The translations under genes were made by a program, and so were the position numbers. This document shows, in pieces, positions 44,215 to 53,169 of a stretch of 55,070 nt of DNA; within the stretch, counting starts at the first letter, position 1; each line of letters starts with the position of its first letter. The notes below the pieces were generated by a model, which saw only the letters and a program-made list of their open reading frames with translations, had not been told where the DNA came from and ran no database searches. Source of the stretch: Opitutia bacterium (GTDB taxonomy: Bacteria > Verrucomicrobiota > Verrucomicrobiia > Opitutales > Opitutaceae). The stretch spans positions 102,556 through 157,625 of the forward strand of contig PMBT01000014.1 of assembly GCA_003153035.1 (NCBI GenBank). Reading direction: 5' to 3'.

Positions 44215-45237
44215 TCAACCGCCGATATAACTCATCTCAACCTTCCAGCGGGTTTCATGGCGGGCGAGGAGCCCGGAACGTTCATCGGAGTAACGATCCA
44301 GCCGCCCCTGCCAGACGCGGCCAAGATAGGCAAAAAGTTCGTCATCACTGGCACCCGCCCGGACCGCGCCGAGCAGGTCCCATCCGGCGGAAGCAAACAG
44401 ACAGGTGTATAATTTGCCGTCCGCCGAAAGACGGGCGCGATGACAGTCGCGGCAAAACGGCTCAGTAACGCTGCTGATCAGGCCGATTTCACCCCGGCCA
44501 TCAAGATAGCGGTAGCGCGCAGCGACTTCACCGCGATAAGCGGGGCTGCAGGGCTCGAGCGGCCACAACGCTGAGACCTTCGACACAACCTCGCGAGCCG
44601 GCACCACCAAGTCGCGACACCAGCCATTGTGGTTCCCCACGTCCATGAATTCGATGAAGCGCAAGGGGAAACCGTGGTCGCGCGCCCACGCAGCCATCGC
44701 GGGAATCTGGTCATCATTCACGCCGCGCTGCACAACCATGTTGATCTTGACTAGAAGGCCGAGGGCGGCCGCGGTGGCGATTCCCTCCACCACCCGAGCG
44801 ACCCCCAAACGCCGGCCGGTTCCGCTCAATCCCGCAAATGTCTTGGGATCAAGGCTGTCAAGGCTGACATTAACCCGGTCAAGGCCGGCGGCCCGCAGGG
44901 CGGGCCCGGCCCGCGACAGCAGCCAGCCATTGGTCGTCAGCGCAACCACAGGCACACGCAGATCCTGCTTGAGCAGGCGGACCAGCTCCGGGATGTCGGG
45001 CCGCAGCAACGGTTCACCGCCAGTTATCCGCACCTTTTCAACCCCGAGGCGCACAAACTGACCCAAGATCCGGCGGAGCTCGGCCAGCGACATAATCTGC
45101 GGATCCCTGAGAAAAGCGTAGTTGGGGCCAAACGCCTCCGCCGGCATGCAATAGGGACAGCGAAAGTTGCAGCGATCAGTCACCGAAATGCGCAGATCAC
45201 GCAACGGCCGGGCATACTGGTCGCGAAGGTCGGACAT
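44215..45237 (-). CDS. moaA: GTP 3',8-cyclase (molybdenum cofactor biosynthesis)
   Basis: 340 residues from the ATG at 45237; upstream residues in the track ORF are not conserved. N-terminal cluster CNFRCPYC, SAM-binding GGEP in VRITGGEPLL, C-terminal cluster CRDCHRARLSADGKLYTC, and the conserved C-terminal GG in SYIGG, which is needed for activity. MoaA rearranges GTP to 3',8-cyclo-GTP, the first step to cyclic pyranopterin. It is divergent from moeA, with 159 bp between them; moaC, moaD and moaE follow on the other strand. Confidence 0.96.
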   Translation of the reverse strand: MSDLRDQYARPLRDLRISVTDRCNFRCPYCMPAEAFGPNYAFLRDPQIMSLAELRRILGQFVRLGVEKVRITGGEPLLRPDIPELVRLLKQDLRVPVVALTTNGWLLSRAGPALRAAGLDRVNVSLDSLDPKTFAGLSGTGRRLGVARVVEGIATAAALGLLVKINMVVQRGVNDDQIPAMAAWARDHGFPLRFIEFMDVGNHNGWCRDLVVPAREVVSKVSALWPLEPCSPAYRGEVAARYRYLDGRGEIGLISSVTEPFCRDCHRARLSADGKLYTCLFASAGWDLLGAVRAGASDDELFAYLGRVWQGRLDRYSDERSGLLARHETRWKVEMSYIGG

Positions 45238-45396
45238 GAGGAAAAGAGGTAAACGCAAATCCACGGAACCGCAAAGGAGCGAACAAAAAACGTCCCCAAA
45301 CAACAAGAAACAGCGGCCAGCGACAGCCGGATGGAAGGGAGACAGAACATGATATTTCTGCCGTGCCCTTGGCTGCGGCCATGATAAAGTCAGGCC

Positions 45397-46599
45397 ATGC
45401 TTTCCGTGGATGAAGCAGAAAAACAGGTGCTTGCTGCCGTGCTGATACTCCCAGCGGAAGATTGTCCGCTCATCAACGCACACGGCCGGGTGTTGCGGCA
45501 GACCTTGATGGCGGACCGGGATCTGCCTCCCTTCGACCGAGTGGCGATGGACGGCTACGCGCTGCGCTGCCGCGCCTGGCAAGCGGGCACGCGACGATTC
45601 CGCGTGGCGGGAGTCCAGGCCGCCGGCACCATTCCGCTTTCGCTTTCAGAGGAGGATGCTTGCATTGAAGTGATGACCGGCGCCGTGTTGCCGGTCGGCG
45701 CCGACGGCGTCGCACCTTATGAAGATGTCACCCGCGAAAATGGATTCATTCAAATCGCATCCACAGCGAAACTGACCGTGGGTCAGGCGATTCACCGGCA
45801 GGGATCGGACCATCCGGGCGGTGCGATGGTCGTCCCTCCGGGGGTGCGCCTCACCGGTCGGGAAATCGCGGTCGCCGCCGCGTGCGGTTACGCCCATCTG
45901 GCCGTGACGATGCAACCGAAGATCGCGGTGGTGACGACTGGCGACGAACTGGTGGAAGTCAGTTCCCCGGTGGCGCCGCATCAGATCCGGCGATCCAATG
46001 ACTTTGCGCTGCGCGCCGCGTTGATCGCGGCCGGGCAACCGCGCGTCGAACGGTACCACCTGCACGACATGCGGCACGAGATCGAGCACCTCCTCTGGCA
46101 TATTGTGGCGGAATACGACGTGGTGCTAATTTCTGGAGGGGTGTCCAAAGGGAAGTTTGATTTTCTTCCCCGGGTGCTTGATGAACTCAGGGTAAAGAAG
46201 CTCTTCCAGGGAGTGGCGCAACGGCCGGGAAAACCGTTCTGGTTCGGACTCAGCCCGCGACACACCCCGGTGTTCGCCCTGCCGGGCAACCCCGCCTCGG
46301 CCTATATTTGTCTGCACCGCTATGTACTGCCCGCCCTAACTAAAATGGAGGGGCGCTCCCCGGCGGAGTTGCGATTTGCGATACTCATGGACGCGGTCAC
46401 CTTGCGGCACGACCTGACCGGCTTCGTGCCGGTCCGGATTACGCCGGGACCACGCGGCGAGCAACTGGCCCAGCCGACCCCGCTCAATACCTCCGGTGAT
46501 TTCGCCGGGCTTACGGCCACCGACGGCTTCGTTGAACTGCCGGCCGGTCGGGATGAAGTTTCCGCTGGCACCGCGGTCGGGTTTTGGCCCTGGGTCTGA
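45397..46599 (+). CDS. moeA: Molybdopterin molybdenumtransferase
   Basis: 400 residues, normal for MoeA. Opening MLSVDEAEKQVLAAV, then DRDLPPFDRVAMDGYALR, AVLPVGADGVAPYEDV, the MPT-binding TTGDELVEV with PHQIRRSNDFAL, SGGVSKGKFDF, and ALPGNPASAYICLHRYV. The enzyme inserts molybdate into adenylylated molybdopterin. First gene of a plus-strand Moco set, moeA-moaC-moaD-moaE. The separate GphN/Mog-type adenylyltransferase that supplies its substrate is not in the window. Confidence 0.96.
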   Translation: MLSVDEAEKQVLAAVLILPAEDCPLINAHGRVLRQTLMADRDLPPFDRVAMDGYALRCRAWQAGTRRFRVAGVQAAGTIPLSLSEEDACIEVMTGAVLPVGADGVAPYEDVTRENGFIQIASTAKLTVGQAIHRQGSDHPGGAMVVPPGVRLTGREIAVAAACGYAHLAVTMQPKIAVVTTGDELVEVSSPVAPHQIRRSNDFALRAALIAAGQPRVERYHLHDMRHEIEHLLWHIVAEYDVVLISGGVSKGKFDFLPRVLDELRVKKLFQGVAQRPGKPFWFGLSPRHTPVFALPGNPASAYICLHRYVLPALTKMEGRSPAELRFAILMDAVTLRHDLTGFVPVRITPGPRGEQLAQPTPLNTSGDFAGLTATDGFVELPAGRDEVSAGTAVGFWPWV

Positions 46600-46669
46600 A
46601 AGGGCGAGGAGCAACCACCCACAAGGAGGTGAGATTCCCTTTGCGCCACACGGGCTTTAAGCGACATTA

Positions 46670-47185
46670 ATGTCCATGTTCTCCCACCTGGATGCAAAGA
46701 GCCGGCCGGCCATGGTCGACGTTGGCGGAAAGACGGTGACGAAAAGGACCGCCGAGGCCATCGCGGTCGTAACACTGCCAGCGAAACTCGCCAGCCGGGT
46801 CAGGGCGGGTGAAATTGCCACAACCAAGGGACCGATCTTTCAGACCGCCATTCTTGCGGGAGTGCTGGGAGCCAAAAAGACCAGCGAACTCATCCCGCTC
46901 TGCCATCCGTTGCCGCTGGAAGACTGCCAGATCCGGATCGACCTCTCGGCGGGTGGGCGGGAAGCGACGATCCGCTGCCAGGCGCGGGCTCATGCGAAAA
47001 CCGGCGTGGAGATGGAGGCGCTCACCGGGGTCAGCGTAGCGGCGCTCACGCTTTACGACATGGCAAAAGCGGTCTCACCGGGCATGGTCATCAGGGAGAT
47101 CAAACTACTCAAGAAGACGGGAGGAAAGACGGACTTCCCGGCCAGGTCGAAGCGAGCTCCGAGGTATCGATCCCAACGCGGATGA
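46670..47185 (+). CDS. moaC: Cyclic pyranopterin monophosphate synthase
   Basis: 171 residues from the ATG at 46670. Family motifs: SRPAMVDVGGKTVTKRTAEA, KKTSELIPLCHPLPLEDC, KTGVEMEALTGVSVAALTLYDMAKA and MVIREIKLLKKTGGK. MoaC converts 3',8-cyclo-GTP to cyclic pyranopterin monophosphate. The stop overlaps the moaD ATG as ATGA. A perfect Shine-Dalgarno AAGGAGGT stands about 40 bp upstream, too far to serve this ATG, and no in-frame start fits it. Confidence 0.96.
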   Translation: MSMFSHLDAKSRPAMVDVGGKTVTKRTAEAIAVVTLPAKLASRVRAGEIATTKGPIFQTAILAGVLGAKKTSELIPLCHPLPLEDCQIRIDLSAGGREATIRCQARAHAKTGVEMEALTGVSVAALTLYDMAKAVSPGMVIREIKLLKKTGGKTDFPARSKRAPRYRSQRG

Positions 47186-47424
47186 AAACCATACAGGTGC
47201 AGTATTTCGCCATGCTGCGCGAGCAGGCTGGATGCGGGGAGGAGACAATCACGACGGCGGCAGACACACCGGCGGCGCTCTACGAAGAGCTGAGGAGCCG
47301 GCGGGGGTTCCCTCTGGCGCGGGAACGGCTGAGGGTCGCACTCAACGGGGAGTTCAGTTCGTGGGAGACGCCATTGATAGACGGCGCCCGGGTGGTATTC
47401 ATGCCCCCTTTTGCCGGAGGCTAG
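47182..47424 (+). CDS. moaD: Molybdopterin synthase sulfur carrier subunit
   Basis: 80 residues, ubiquitin-like, ending in PPFAGG; the terminal Gly-Gly is the thiocarboxylate carrier site. Body QVQYFAMLREQAG and RVALNGEFSS are typical. It supplies sulfur to MoaE for conversion of cyclic pyranopterin to molybdopterin. Translation is coupled to moaC (4 bp overlap), and moaE starts 9 bp after its stop. Confidence 0.93.
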   Translation: MKTIQVQYFAMLREQAGCGEETITTAADTPAALYEELRSRRGFPLARERLRVALNGEFSSWETPLIDGARVVFMPPFAGG

Positions 47425-47433
47425 GTTCTTCCC

Positions 47434-47886
47434 ATGTTCGGCCTTTCACGAAAACCAATTGATCCGAACGCGTTGCGGCGCGAGCTGCCCGCGACGGATA
47501 CGGGCGCCGTCGTCTCGTTTGAGGGCCGGGTGCGACGCCGCAACCATGGACGGGACGTACGTTCACTCGAATACGAGGCCTTCGACGAACTGGCAGAAAA
47601 GGAGGGCGCGCGGATCATGGCCGAAAGCTGCGAAAGATTCGCCCTGCTTTCAGCCGTGTGCGTGCATCGGGTTGGGCACCTGAAGGTCGGCGAGCTGGCG
47701 GTGTGGGCCGCAGTGACCGCAGAGCATCGGACGGAGGCATTTGCCGCCTGCCACTACATCATCGATGAAGTGAAGACGCGCGTGCCCATCTGGAAGAAAG
47801 AGCACTATGGCAGCGGCCGGCCGGAATGGATCACTCCGGCGGATGGCAGCAAAGGGCGGGCCCCCCGGACGGCAGAAAATCTGTAA
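47434..47886 (+). CDS. moaE: Molybdopterin synthase catalytic subunit
   Basis: 150 residues. GAVVSFEGRVRRRN at the start, LEYEAFDELAEKEG, HRVGHLKVGE and the catalytic lysine region VPIWKKEHYGSG are the MoaE pattern. Forms a heterotetramer with MoaD to insert two sulfurs. Last gene of the Moco operon; the next ORF is a small membrane protein. Confidence 0.95.
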   Translation: MFGLSRKPIDPNALRRELPATDTGAVVSFEGRVRRRNHGRDVRSLEYEAFDELAEKEGARIMAESCERFALLSAVCVHRVGHLKVGELAVWAAVTAEHRTEAFAACHYIIDEVKTRVPIWKKEHYGSGRPEWITPADGSKGRAPRTAENL

Positions 47887-47946
47887 ATATTAACCGAGGC
47901 CAAAATCAACTCGTATCCAGGCGCGGCATGGTTAGATTCCGCGGGC

Positions 47947-48231
47947 ATGCTGTTTTTCGCAGTCAGTGTTCTGGAGAAAATTCGGCATCTGCCCAGAAAA
48001 AACCTAATCAACCTCGGATTGGGCATTCTGGTTCTGCTGGTTGTGATCCTGCTAATCAAGCAGGCGCGGAAAATGAACAGGTACGTCTTGATGGCGATCA
48101 TTGTGGTGACCGTCGTGGTGCTGGGTTTTAACTGGGTTTATCAGCGGAACGAACCGAGGTTTCTTACACCGGTGATCGACGTGATTGCCCCGTTCTTCCC
48201 GAGCGCGCCGAGCCGGAAGGATCATTGGTAA
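47947..48231 (+). CDS. Small membrane protein of unknown function
   Basis: 94 residues with two TM helices (LINLGLGILVLLVVILLIK and VLMAIIVVTVVVLGFNWVY), separated by a basic turn, and a short Pro-rich C-terminus (IAPFFPSAPSRKDHW). No family recognised. It lies 60 bp after moaE and 81 bp before gnd on the same strand, so it may be cotranscribed with either. The charge bias suggests both ends face the cytoplasm or the N-terminus is out; not certain. Confidence 0.7.
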   Translation: MLFFAVSVLEKIRHLPRKNLINLGLGILVLLVVILLIKQARKMNRYVLMAIIVVTVVVLGFNWVYQRNEPRFLTPVIDVIAPFFPSAPSRKDHW

Positions 48232-48312
48232 GGCAGAGCGAACGGTAGGGATGGTGGCAGCGAGGATTTTGGTTGGTTTTGGGCGGGAATCCGGCCAAAT
48301 GCCTGTCTGCTT

Positions 48313-49821
48313 ATGCCAAAAACCCACTCAGACATTGGACTTATCGGTCTGGCCGTAATGGGGCAGAACCTCGCGCTCAATATTGCCGACCACGGATTTC
48401 AGATCTCGGTTTTTAATCGCACGACCGAAAAAATGGTCAAGTTCGTGGCGGAGAACCCGCAGACGCCCGGCGGACTCATTGGAGCGGCGACGCTGCCGGA
48501 GTTCGTCCAGTCGCTCTCCCGCCCGCGCAAAGTCATCATGATGGTGCAGGCAGGTTCATCAACCGATGCGGTTATTGACAGCCTCGTGCCGCTGCTCGAG
48601 CCAGGAGATATTATCATCGATGGAGGCAATTCCAAATGGACGGACACAATCCGCCGCGAAAAGAGCCTCCGGGGAAAAGGCCTTAGATTCATCGGCTCCG
48701 GCGTCTCCGGGGGAGAGACCGGCGCCAGGTTCGGTCCCGCGCTGATGCCCGGAGGTGACCCGGCCGCCTACAAGGAACTCGAGCCGGTTTGGAATGCCAT
48801 CGCCGCCAAGGTCGACGCAAAAACCGGTCGTCCGCTTCTCGGCGCGGCCGTGGGCAGACCGGTCAGTGGAGGCGTGCCCTGTGCCACCTATATTGGGCCC
48901 GACGGAGCCGGCCATTATGTGAAGATGGTCCATAACGGCATTGAGTACGGGGACATGCAGATGATCTGCGAGGCCTACGATCTTATGCGCGGACTCCTTG
49001 GCATGAAAGCCGGGGAGATTGGCGAGGTGTTTACTGAATGGAACCGGGGGGCGTTGGACTCCTACCTGATCGAGATCACCGCCGACATCCTTCAACAGAA
49101 GGATCCCGTCACGAAGACGAAGGCGTTGGTTGATGTCATTCTCGACACCGCTGGCCAGAAAGGGACGGGCAAGTGGACCAGTGTCAACGCACTCGACATG
49201 GGCGTGCCTGCTCCCACGGTTTCCGAAGCGGTGTTCGCCCGCTGTCTTTCCGCCATCAAGGAGGAGAGGGTCGCCGCATCCAAGATACTCAAGGGCCCAC
49301 AGAAGAAAAGGTACACTGGGTCGAAGAAGGCGCTAATCCAGGCTATCCACGATGCCCTTTATTGCGCAAAGATCTGCTCATACGCGCAAGGATTCCAGCT
49401 CATGCGCGAAGCCCAAAAGGAGTATAAATGGACCCTCAACTTCGGATCGATCGCGCAAATCTGGCGAGGTGGATGCATCATCCGCGCGGTTTTCCTGCAG
49501 AAAATAACCGAGGCGTTTGGACGCAATCCGCAGCTGGCTAATCTATTGCTGGATCCATACTTCAATCATACAGTGAAAAAGGCGCAGGAGAACTGGCGAA
49601 AGGTCGTCGCACTCGCCGCCCAATACGGAGTCCCCGCACCGACGTTCAGCTCCGCCCTTTCGTACTATGACGGCTATCGTGCCGCACGCTTGCCGGCCAA
49701 CCTGCTTCAGGGACAGCGCGACTATTTTGGTGCGCACACCTACGAGCGAGTCGACCAGCCCCGGGGTAAATTTTTCCACCTCGATTGGCCAGAGCCGACG
49801 CGGCCGCAAACGCAGGTCTGA
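48313..49821 (+). CDS. gnd: 6-phosphogluconate dehydrogenase (decarboxylating)
   Basis: 502 residues, a little longer than the usual ~470. N-terminal NADP loop [18 protein letters not shown], then [59 protein letters not shown] with the catalytic Lys, QKGTGKWT and GGCIIRA. Converts 6-phosphogluconate to ribulose 5-phosphate with CO2 and NADPH in the oxidative pentose phosphate pathway. It could also handle pentose flow from xylan breakdown. No zwf or pgl gene is adjacent. Confidence 0.96.
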   Translation: MPKTHSDIGLIGLAVMGQNLALNIADHGFQISVFNRTTEKMVKFVAENPQTPGGLIGAATLPEFVQSLSRPRKVIMMVQAGSSTDAVIDSLVPLLEPGDIIIDGGNSKWTDTIRREKSLRGKGLRFIGSGVSGGETGARFGPALMPGGDPAAYKELEPVWNAIAAKVDAKTGRPLLGAAVGRPVSGGVPCATYIGPDGAGHYVKMVHNGIEYGDMQMICEAYDLMRGLLGMKAGEIGEVFTEWNRGALDSYLIEITADILQQKDPVTKTKALVDVILDTAGQKGTGKWTSVNALDMGVPAPTVSEAVFARCLSAIKEERVAASKILKGPQKKRYTGSKKALIQAIHDALYCAKICSYAQGFQLMREAQKEYKWTLNFGSIAQIWRGGCIIRAVFLQKITEAFGRNPQLANLLLDPYFNHTVKKAQENWRKVVALAAQYGVPAPTFSSALSYYDGYRAARLPANLLQGQRDYFGAHTYERVDQPRGKFFHLDWPEPTRPQTQV

Positions 49822-50147
49822 TTGGGCAGTAGGTCAATTTGCCTTGTCATCGCGAGGTCCGCGGCTGCGGACCGTGGCGATCCAGCTGGATTGCTTCGTC
49901 GTCCCGTCATGACGAGACTCCTCGCAATGACAAACAGACCCACCACCCATGATCAGCGGCGGCGATGGTCCCCGAGAACAAAGAAAAAGGGGCTAGAATC
50001 AGCGCATCAGTCCGGCAGAGCGAAACACCGCCCAAGGGCCCCTAATGGGAATAGGTCGTGGGTTTCTTGGTGATCGAGCCATGGATGGGGAGTGTCGTTC
50101 GTCGATACCCTTCCCCTATTCCCGTCTGAACGGACCCCGGAGACGAA
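49822..50147. other. Intergenic region with interspersed repeat
   Basis: 326 bp between gnd and the epimerase-like gene. Contains the repeat at 49843..49935. The remainder shows no gene; a promoter for the next gene should lie near 50060-50140. Confidence 0.55.
49843..49935. repeat. Interspersed palindromic repeat (TGTCATCGCGAG ... CTCGCAATGACA type)
   Basis: Starts TTGTCATCGCGAGGTCC and ends ACTCCTCGCAATGACAAA, with GGCGATCCAGCTGGATTGCTTCGTC in the middle: an imperfect long palindrome, with ends TGTCATCGCGAG and CTCGCAATGACA pairing at 11 of 12 positions. The same arrangement of cTCGCAATGACA ends with a GGATTGCTTCGTC centre is known from interspersed repeats in many unrelated bacteria. Intergenic, non-coding. 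Confidence 0.75.
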
Positions 50148-50837
50148 ATGACAACAAACTTGAGAATCCTGCTGGTCGGAGGCAGCGGAATGATCGGTCA
50201 GGCGGTACTTCGGGAATGCCTTCTTGACAGCGAGGTCGCCGGGGTGGTCGCTCTCGTGCGCACGCCCCTGCCGGTGAAACATCCCAAGTTGAGTGAGCTT
50301 GTGCACGCTAATATGCGGGACTTTTCAGCCATCGCGGGCGAACTGGCTGATTTTAGCGCTTGTTTCTTCTGCTTGGGAGCGTCAGCCGCCGGACTCGATG
50401 AGGTCGAATACGCGCGCATCAATTACGATATTCCTGTAGCATTGGCTGGGGCCCTCTTGGAGCAAGGAGGAGAAACGGTATTCGTCTATGTTTCTGGCGC
50501 GGGAACTGACAGCAGTGAACGCGGGCTCATCATGTGGGCGCGGGTCAAGGGCCGAACGGAGAACCGTCTCTTGAATATGCCCTTCCGGGCGGCCTACATG
50601 TTTCGGCCGGGTGTGATCATACCCCGTAACGGCGAACAATCCAAGACCAGGTGGTACCGCTGGTTCTACAGCTTAACAAAGCCGCTGCACTGCATTGTTC
50701 TCGGGATCTTCTCCAGGCACGTCCTCGGCAGTGATGAGCTCGGGCGTGCCATGCTGAACGCGGCGAAGCAAGGTCTCGGTCCCAAGATTCTGGAAGTTCA
50801 TGACATCCGGACGCTGGCGACTGGAGCGGTCCACTAA
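50148..50837 (+). CDS. NAD(P)-binding epimerase/SDR-like protein
   Basis: 229 residues. The nucleotide-binding loop is LLVGGSGMIGQAVLRECL; then CFFCLGASAAGLDEVEYARINYDI and VYVSGAGTDSSERG, followed by ARVKGRTENRLL with a Tyr-free active site (WARVKG in place of Y-x3-K). The pattern is that of atypical short-chain dehydrogenases of the HTATIP2/YwnB-like group. The substrate is not known; many are redox sensors or regulators. The stop codon TAA is part of the target duplication of the MITE-like element that follows. Confidence 0.87.
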   Translation: MTTNLRILLVGGSGMIGQAVLRECLLDSEVAGVVALVRTPLPVKHPKLSELVHANMRDFSAIAGELADFSACFFCLGASAAGLDEVEYARINYDIPVALAGALLEQGGETVFVYVSGAGTDSSERGLIMWARVKGRTENRLLNMPFRAAYMFRPGVIIPRNGEQSKTRWYRWFYSLTKPLHCIVLGIFSRHVLGSDELGRAMLNAAKQGLGPKILEVHDIRTLATGAVH

Positions 50838-50981
50838 GCCGGAACCATGCAGTAGGCCGCTGGCCAGAGTGGAAAATCTCGCGAAGCAGTGATCCAAAAT
50901 CCGACTGCAATGCAGTAGAAATCCGCATGCTAATTAAATGAATATCAGTGATTTCAAGCTACTTTACTGCATGGTTCCGGC
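50838..50981. repeat. MITE-like element with perfect 17 bp terminal inverted repeats
   Basis: Left end GCCGGAACCATGCAGTA (50838-50854) and right end TACTGCATGGTTCCGGC (50965-50981) are exact inverted repeats. Direct TAA repeats flank both sides (50835-50837 and 50982-50984), as a 3 bp target duplication would. The 144 bp element codes for nothing. The left TAA is the stop codon of the preceding gene, so insertion left that protein intact. Confidence 0.78.
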
Positions 50982-51038
50982 TAAGGAACCACGTTGATCA
51001 GCCTGAGCTGGCGTGGCCAATGAGGTCGATCGAGCGTC

Positions 51039-51108
51039 TTATTAGGAGATCATTGATGCAAATATCTCGATTATTAGGATTTGACCAAAATTGCTTAATC
51101 CTATTATC
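51039..51108. promoter_or_regulatory. Repeated TTATTAGGA boxes before the Fic-like gene
   Basis: TTATTAGGAGAT (51039-51050) and TTATTAGGATTT (51071-51082) are spaced 32 bp apart, about three helical turns; a related inverted copy (GATAATAGGATT on the minus strand) is at 51097-51108. The patch is strikingly AT-rich for this genome. The boxes may be autoregulatory sites for the winged-helix domain of the gene product. Confidence 0.5.
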
Positions 51109-51127
51109 TGATTTTATTTGATATTAA

Positions 51128-52474
51128 TTGAGCATCGTGACCAAACCACTATCATATCTTGATATTATTCCACAGCAATGGGCTGCGCTTATTGAAGCCT
51201 ACGAGAAGCTAGTCCCACAGGACCCATACCTACACTGGGATGAGCTGGAGCAGAAGCCGGAACCGGATGGAATCAGCCGTGAAGCATGGTGGGCTGCGTT
51301 AAAATTGGCACGTTCATCGCACCTCCGCTCGATCTCTCTCAGAGATCGGAATGGTAAGAGCTTTGTGTTCTGCGTGCCGGCGGGCCTGTCAGAGCTGCTA
51401 CACCGGCTTGATCACGACCGCGTGGAAGCAATCGTAGGCCCGGAACTGTCGGAGCGTGCAGTGGCGAACGCGCTTCGGGAGGAATCAATTGCCTCGGCGG
51501 CCCTCGCGGGAGTAACTGGGCCAGACGATAACGCGCGGGAAATGTTACGGACAGGAGGCAAGCCGCGAGATGGAGGCGAGCAGGCGATTGGCAACCTTTA
51601 CCGGGCGTTGGAGGTGGTTGGGGTGAGACGTGATGAACCGCTCAGTCCCGGGGAAATCATTACGCTCAACAAGCTGATTATTAAGAATACGGTGAGCGCT
51701 CCGAGTGGAATTCGTCGCAGCGGCGAGGGTTCTGCCGTGGAAGGATTAGCGCATGCGGGCGGGTCTCAACCGATATCAGTGGAAGGAAGGGCGCAATGCT
51801 TGGAGGCGATGTGCGCCTTCGCAAACGGGCAGACCCCGGACTTTTTTGTGCATCCCTTGATCCGGGCGGTCATCCTCCATTTCTGGATGCTTCACGCGCG
51901 TCCTTTTCCCGCCGGCAACGGCCGCACCGCCCGGGCGCTTTTCAAAAGGGCAGTGCTGCACCAGGGTTATCCGCTATTCGCCTTTGTTGCCATCTCCCCG
52001 GTCTTGCTGCGGGCGCCGGCCCGCTATGCCCGCGCCGTTCAGCAGGTCGAAACCGACGACAACGACCTCACTTATTTCATTCTCCACCAAGCGGGGGCAA
52101 TTTCTGAGGCGCTGGGAATCTCGCGTGGGCGAGTGGCGCGCCAGACCAGTGAGCTGCGGGAGGCGGGCGCCAGGTTCAGGGGATTTGCGGCGCTTAATCC
52201 CCGTCAGCAGGCTGTGATGGCGCATGCACTCCGCACGCCGGATGCGCGCTACCTGATCGCCGGCCACCAGCATAGCCACGGAGTGACCCATCAAACCGCG
52301 CGCGACGATCTCTTTGATCTGGCGCGGCGCGAGCTGCTCACGGTGGTTAAGGCGGGGCGCCGCTATGTTTTCAAGGTTCCCGCCGATCTTGCCCGGCGGC
52401 TGCAAGCGGCAGGCGGACGGCGGCGGGTGGAGGAAATTTCCCTCAGCGACGAATTACCGACCAACCTCCTGTAA
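51128..52474 (+). CDS. Fic-family protein with degenerate active site and winged-helix C-terminus
   Basis: 448 residues, apparently from TTG at 51128. The N-terminal Fic_N part contains the place of the inhibitory [ST]-x3-E-[GN] motif; here it reads SAALAG (residues 123-128), with Glu replaced by Ala. The Fic core aligns clearly (ILHFWMLHARPFPAGNGRTARALF, then ETDDNDLTYFILHQ), but the catalytic motif HPFx(D/E)GNGR is RPFPAGNGR (258-266): His to Arg and Asp to Ala. The C-terminal ~110 residues form a winged helix (LNPRQQAVMAHAL, GVTHQTARDDLFDLARRELL). Active relatives AMPylate proteins; this one is probably inactive as an AMP transferase and may be a DNA-binding regulator. The frame is intact throughout. 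Confidence 0.85.
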   Translation: MSIVTKPLSYLDIIPQQWAALIEAYEKLVPQDPYLHWDELEQKPEPDGISREAWWAALKLARSSHLRSISLRDRNGKSFVFCVPAGLSELLHRLDHDRVEAIVGPELSERAVANALREESIASAALAGVTGPDDNAREMLRTGGKPRDGGEQAIGNLYRALEVVGVRRDEPLSPGEIITLNKLIIKNTVSAPSGIRRSGEGSAVEGLAHAGGSQPISVEGRAQCLEAMCAFANGQTPDFFVHPLIRAVILHFWMLHARPFPAGNGRTARALFKRAVLHQGYPLFAFVAISPVLLRAPARYARAVQQVETDDNDLTYFILHQAGAISEALGISRGRVARQTSELREAGARFRGFAALNPRQQAVMAHALRTPDARYLIAGHQHSHGVTHQTARDDLFDLARRELLTVVKAGRRYVFKVPADLARRLQAAGGRRRVEEISLSDELPTNLL

Positions 52475-52513
52475 TCCTCAACAAACCGCGGCAGTCCGGC
52501 CCCCGACGGGCAT

Positions 52514-53152
52514 TCAACCGGCCGGCGTCTCCATCGGTCGCAGTCGGTCAACCCGGCATTTTTCCGCCCGCCAGATGCCTTCAAGCCGGGCGTAATCATC
52601 GTCCTTTGAGCCGGTGACGATGCAATAATCAAACTGCGTCCACTGCTCGATTTCGTAGAGTGCCGTCGTCATGCGGCGGTCGATCTGCTCCTTCGAATCC
52701 TGTCCGCGGCTGAGCAACCGGTTATAAATGGTGGTCATGTCCGGGGGCATGACGAAGACCGTCACGAGCCGTCGGCGCAGGTCGGCGTTCTCTTCAAATG
52801 AGCGGCGATAGGCGCGCGCGCCCTGCACGTCGACATTCACCACGAGGTCGGTGTTGCGCTCAAGCCGGGAAAAGACGGCGCTTTTCTTCGTGCCGTAGCG
52901 CCATGAATGCACCTGCGCCCACTCAAGGAACTCACCATGAGCCTGCGCCGCGTCGAACTCCTCGTTGCTCAGGAAAAAATAGTCCACGCCATGCTTTTCG
53001 CGCCCCCGCGGGGGACGGGTCGTGCAGGTGATGATCGGCTCGACTCCCCGGTGGTTGACGACCAACCGGTCGCGCAAGGTCGTTTTGCCGGTGCCGGTGG
53101 GGCCGCAGATGATCAGCAACAAGCCGTGCACTTCCTTCGGCAGAGGGGTCAT
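52514..53152 (-). CDS. gmk: Guanylate kinase
   Basis: 212 residues from the ATG at 53152 (TPLPKEVHGLL). P-loop IICGPTGTGKTT, a slightly unusual version (GPTGTGK for the common GPSGxGK). GMP-binding TTRPPRGREKHGVDYFFLSNEEF, then VVNVDVQGA and DRRMTTALYEIEQW. Converts GMP to GDP with ATP in the cytoplasm. It lies 17 bp downstream of a membrane protein gene on the same strand, and converges with the Fic-like gene. Confidence 0.94.
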   Translation of the reverse strand: MTPLPKEVHGLLLIICGPTGTGKTTLRDRLVVNHRGVEPIITCTTRPPRGREKHGVDYFFLSNEEFDAAQAHGEFLEWAQVHSWRYGTKKSAVFSRLERNTDLVVNVDVQGARAYRRSFEENADLRRRLVTVFVMPPDMTTIYNRLLSRGQDSKEQIDRRMTTALYEIEQWTQFDYCIVTGSKDDDYARLEGIWRAEKCRVDRLRPMETPAG

Positions 53153-53169
53153 GGCGGGGCGGGGTTGGC

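Noticed and set aside
45238-45396. Possible molybdenum-cofactor riboswitch between moaA and moeA
   Set aside because: No Moco RNA core or conserved helices could be recognised in the 159 bp.
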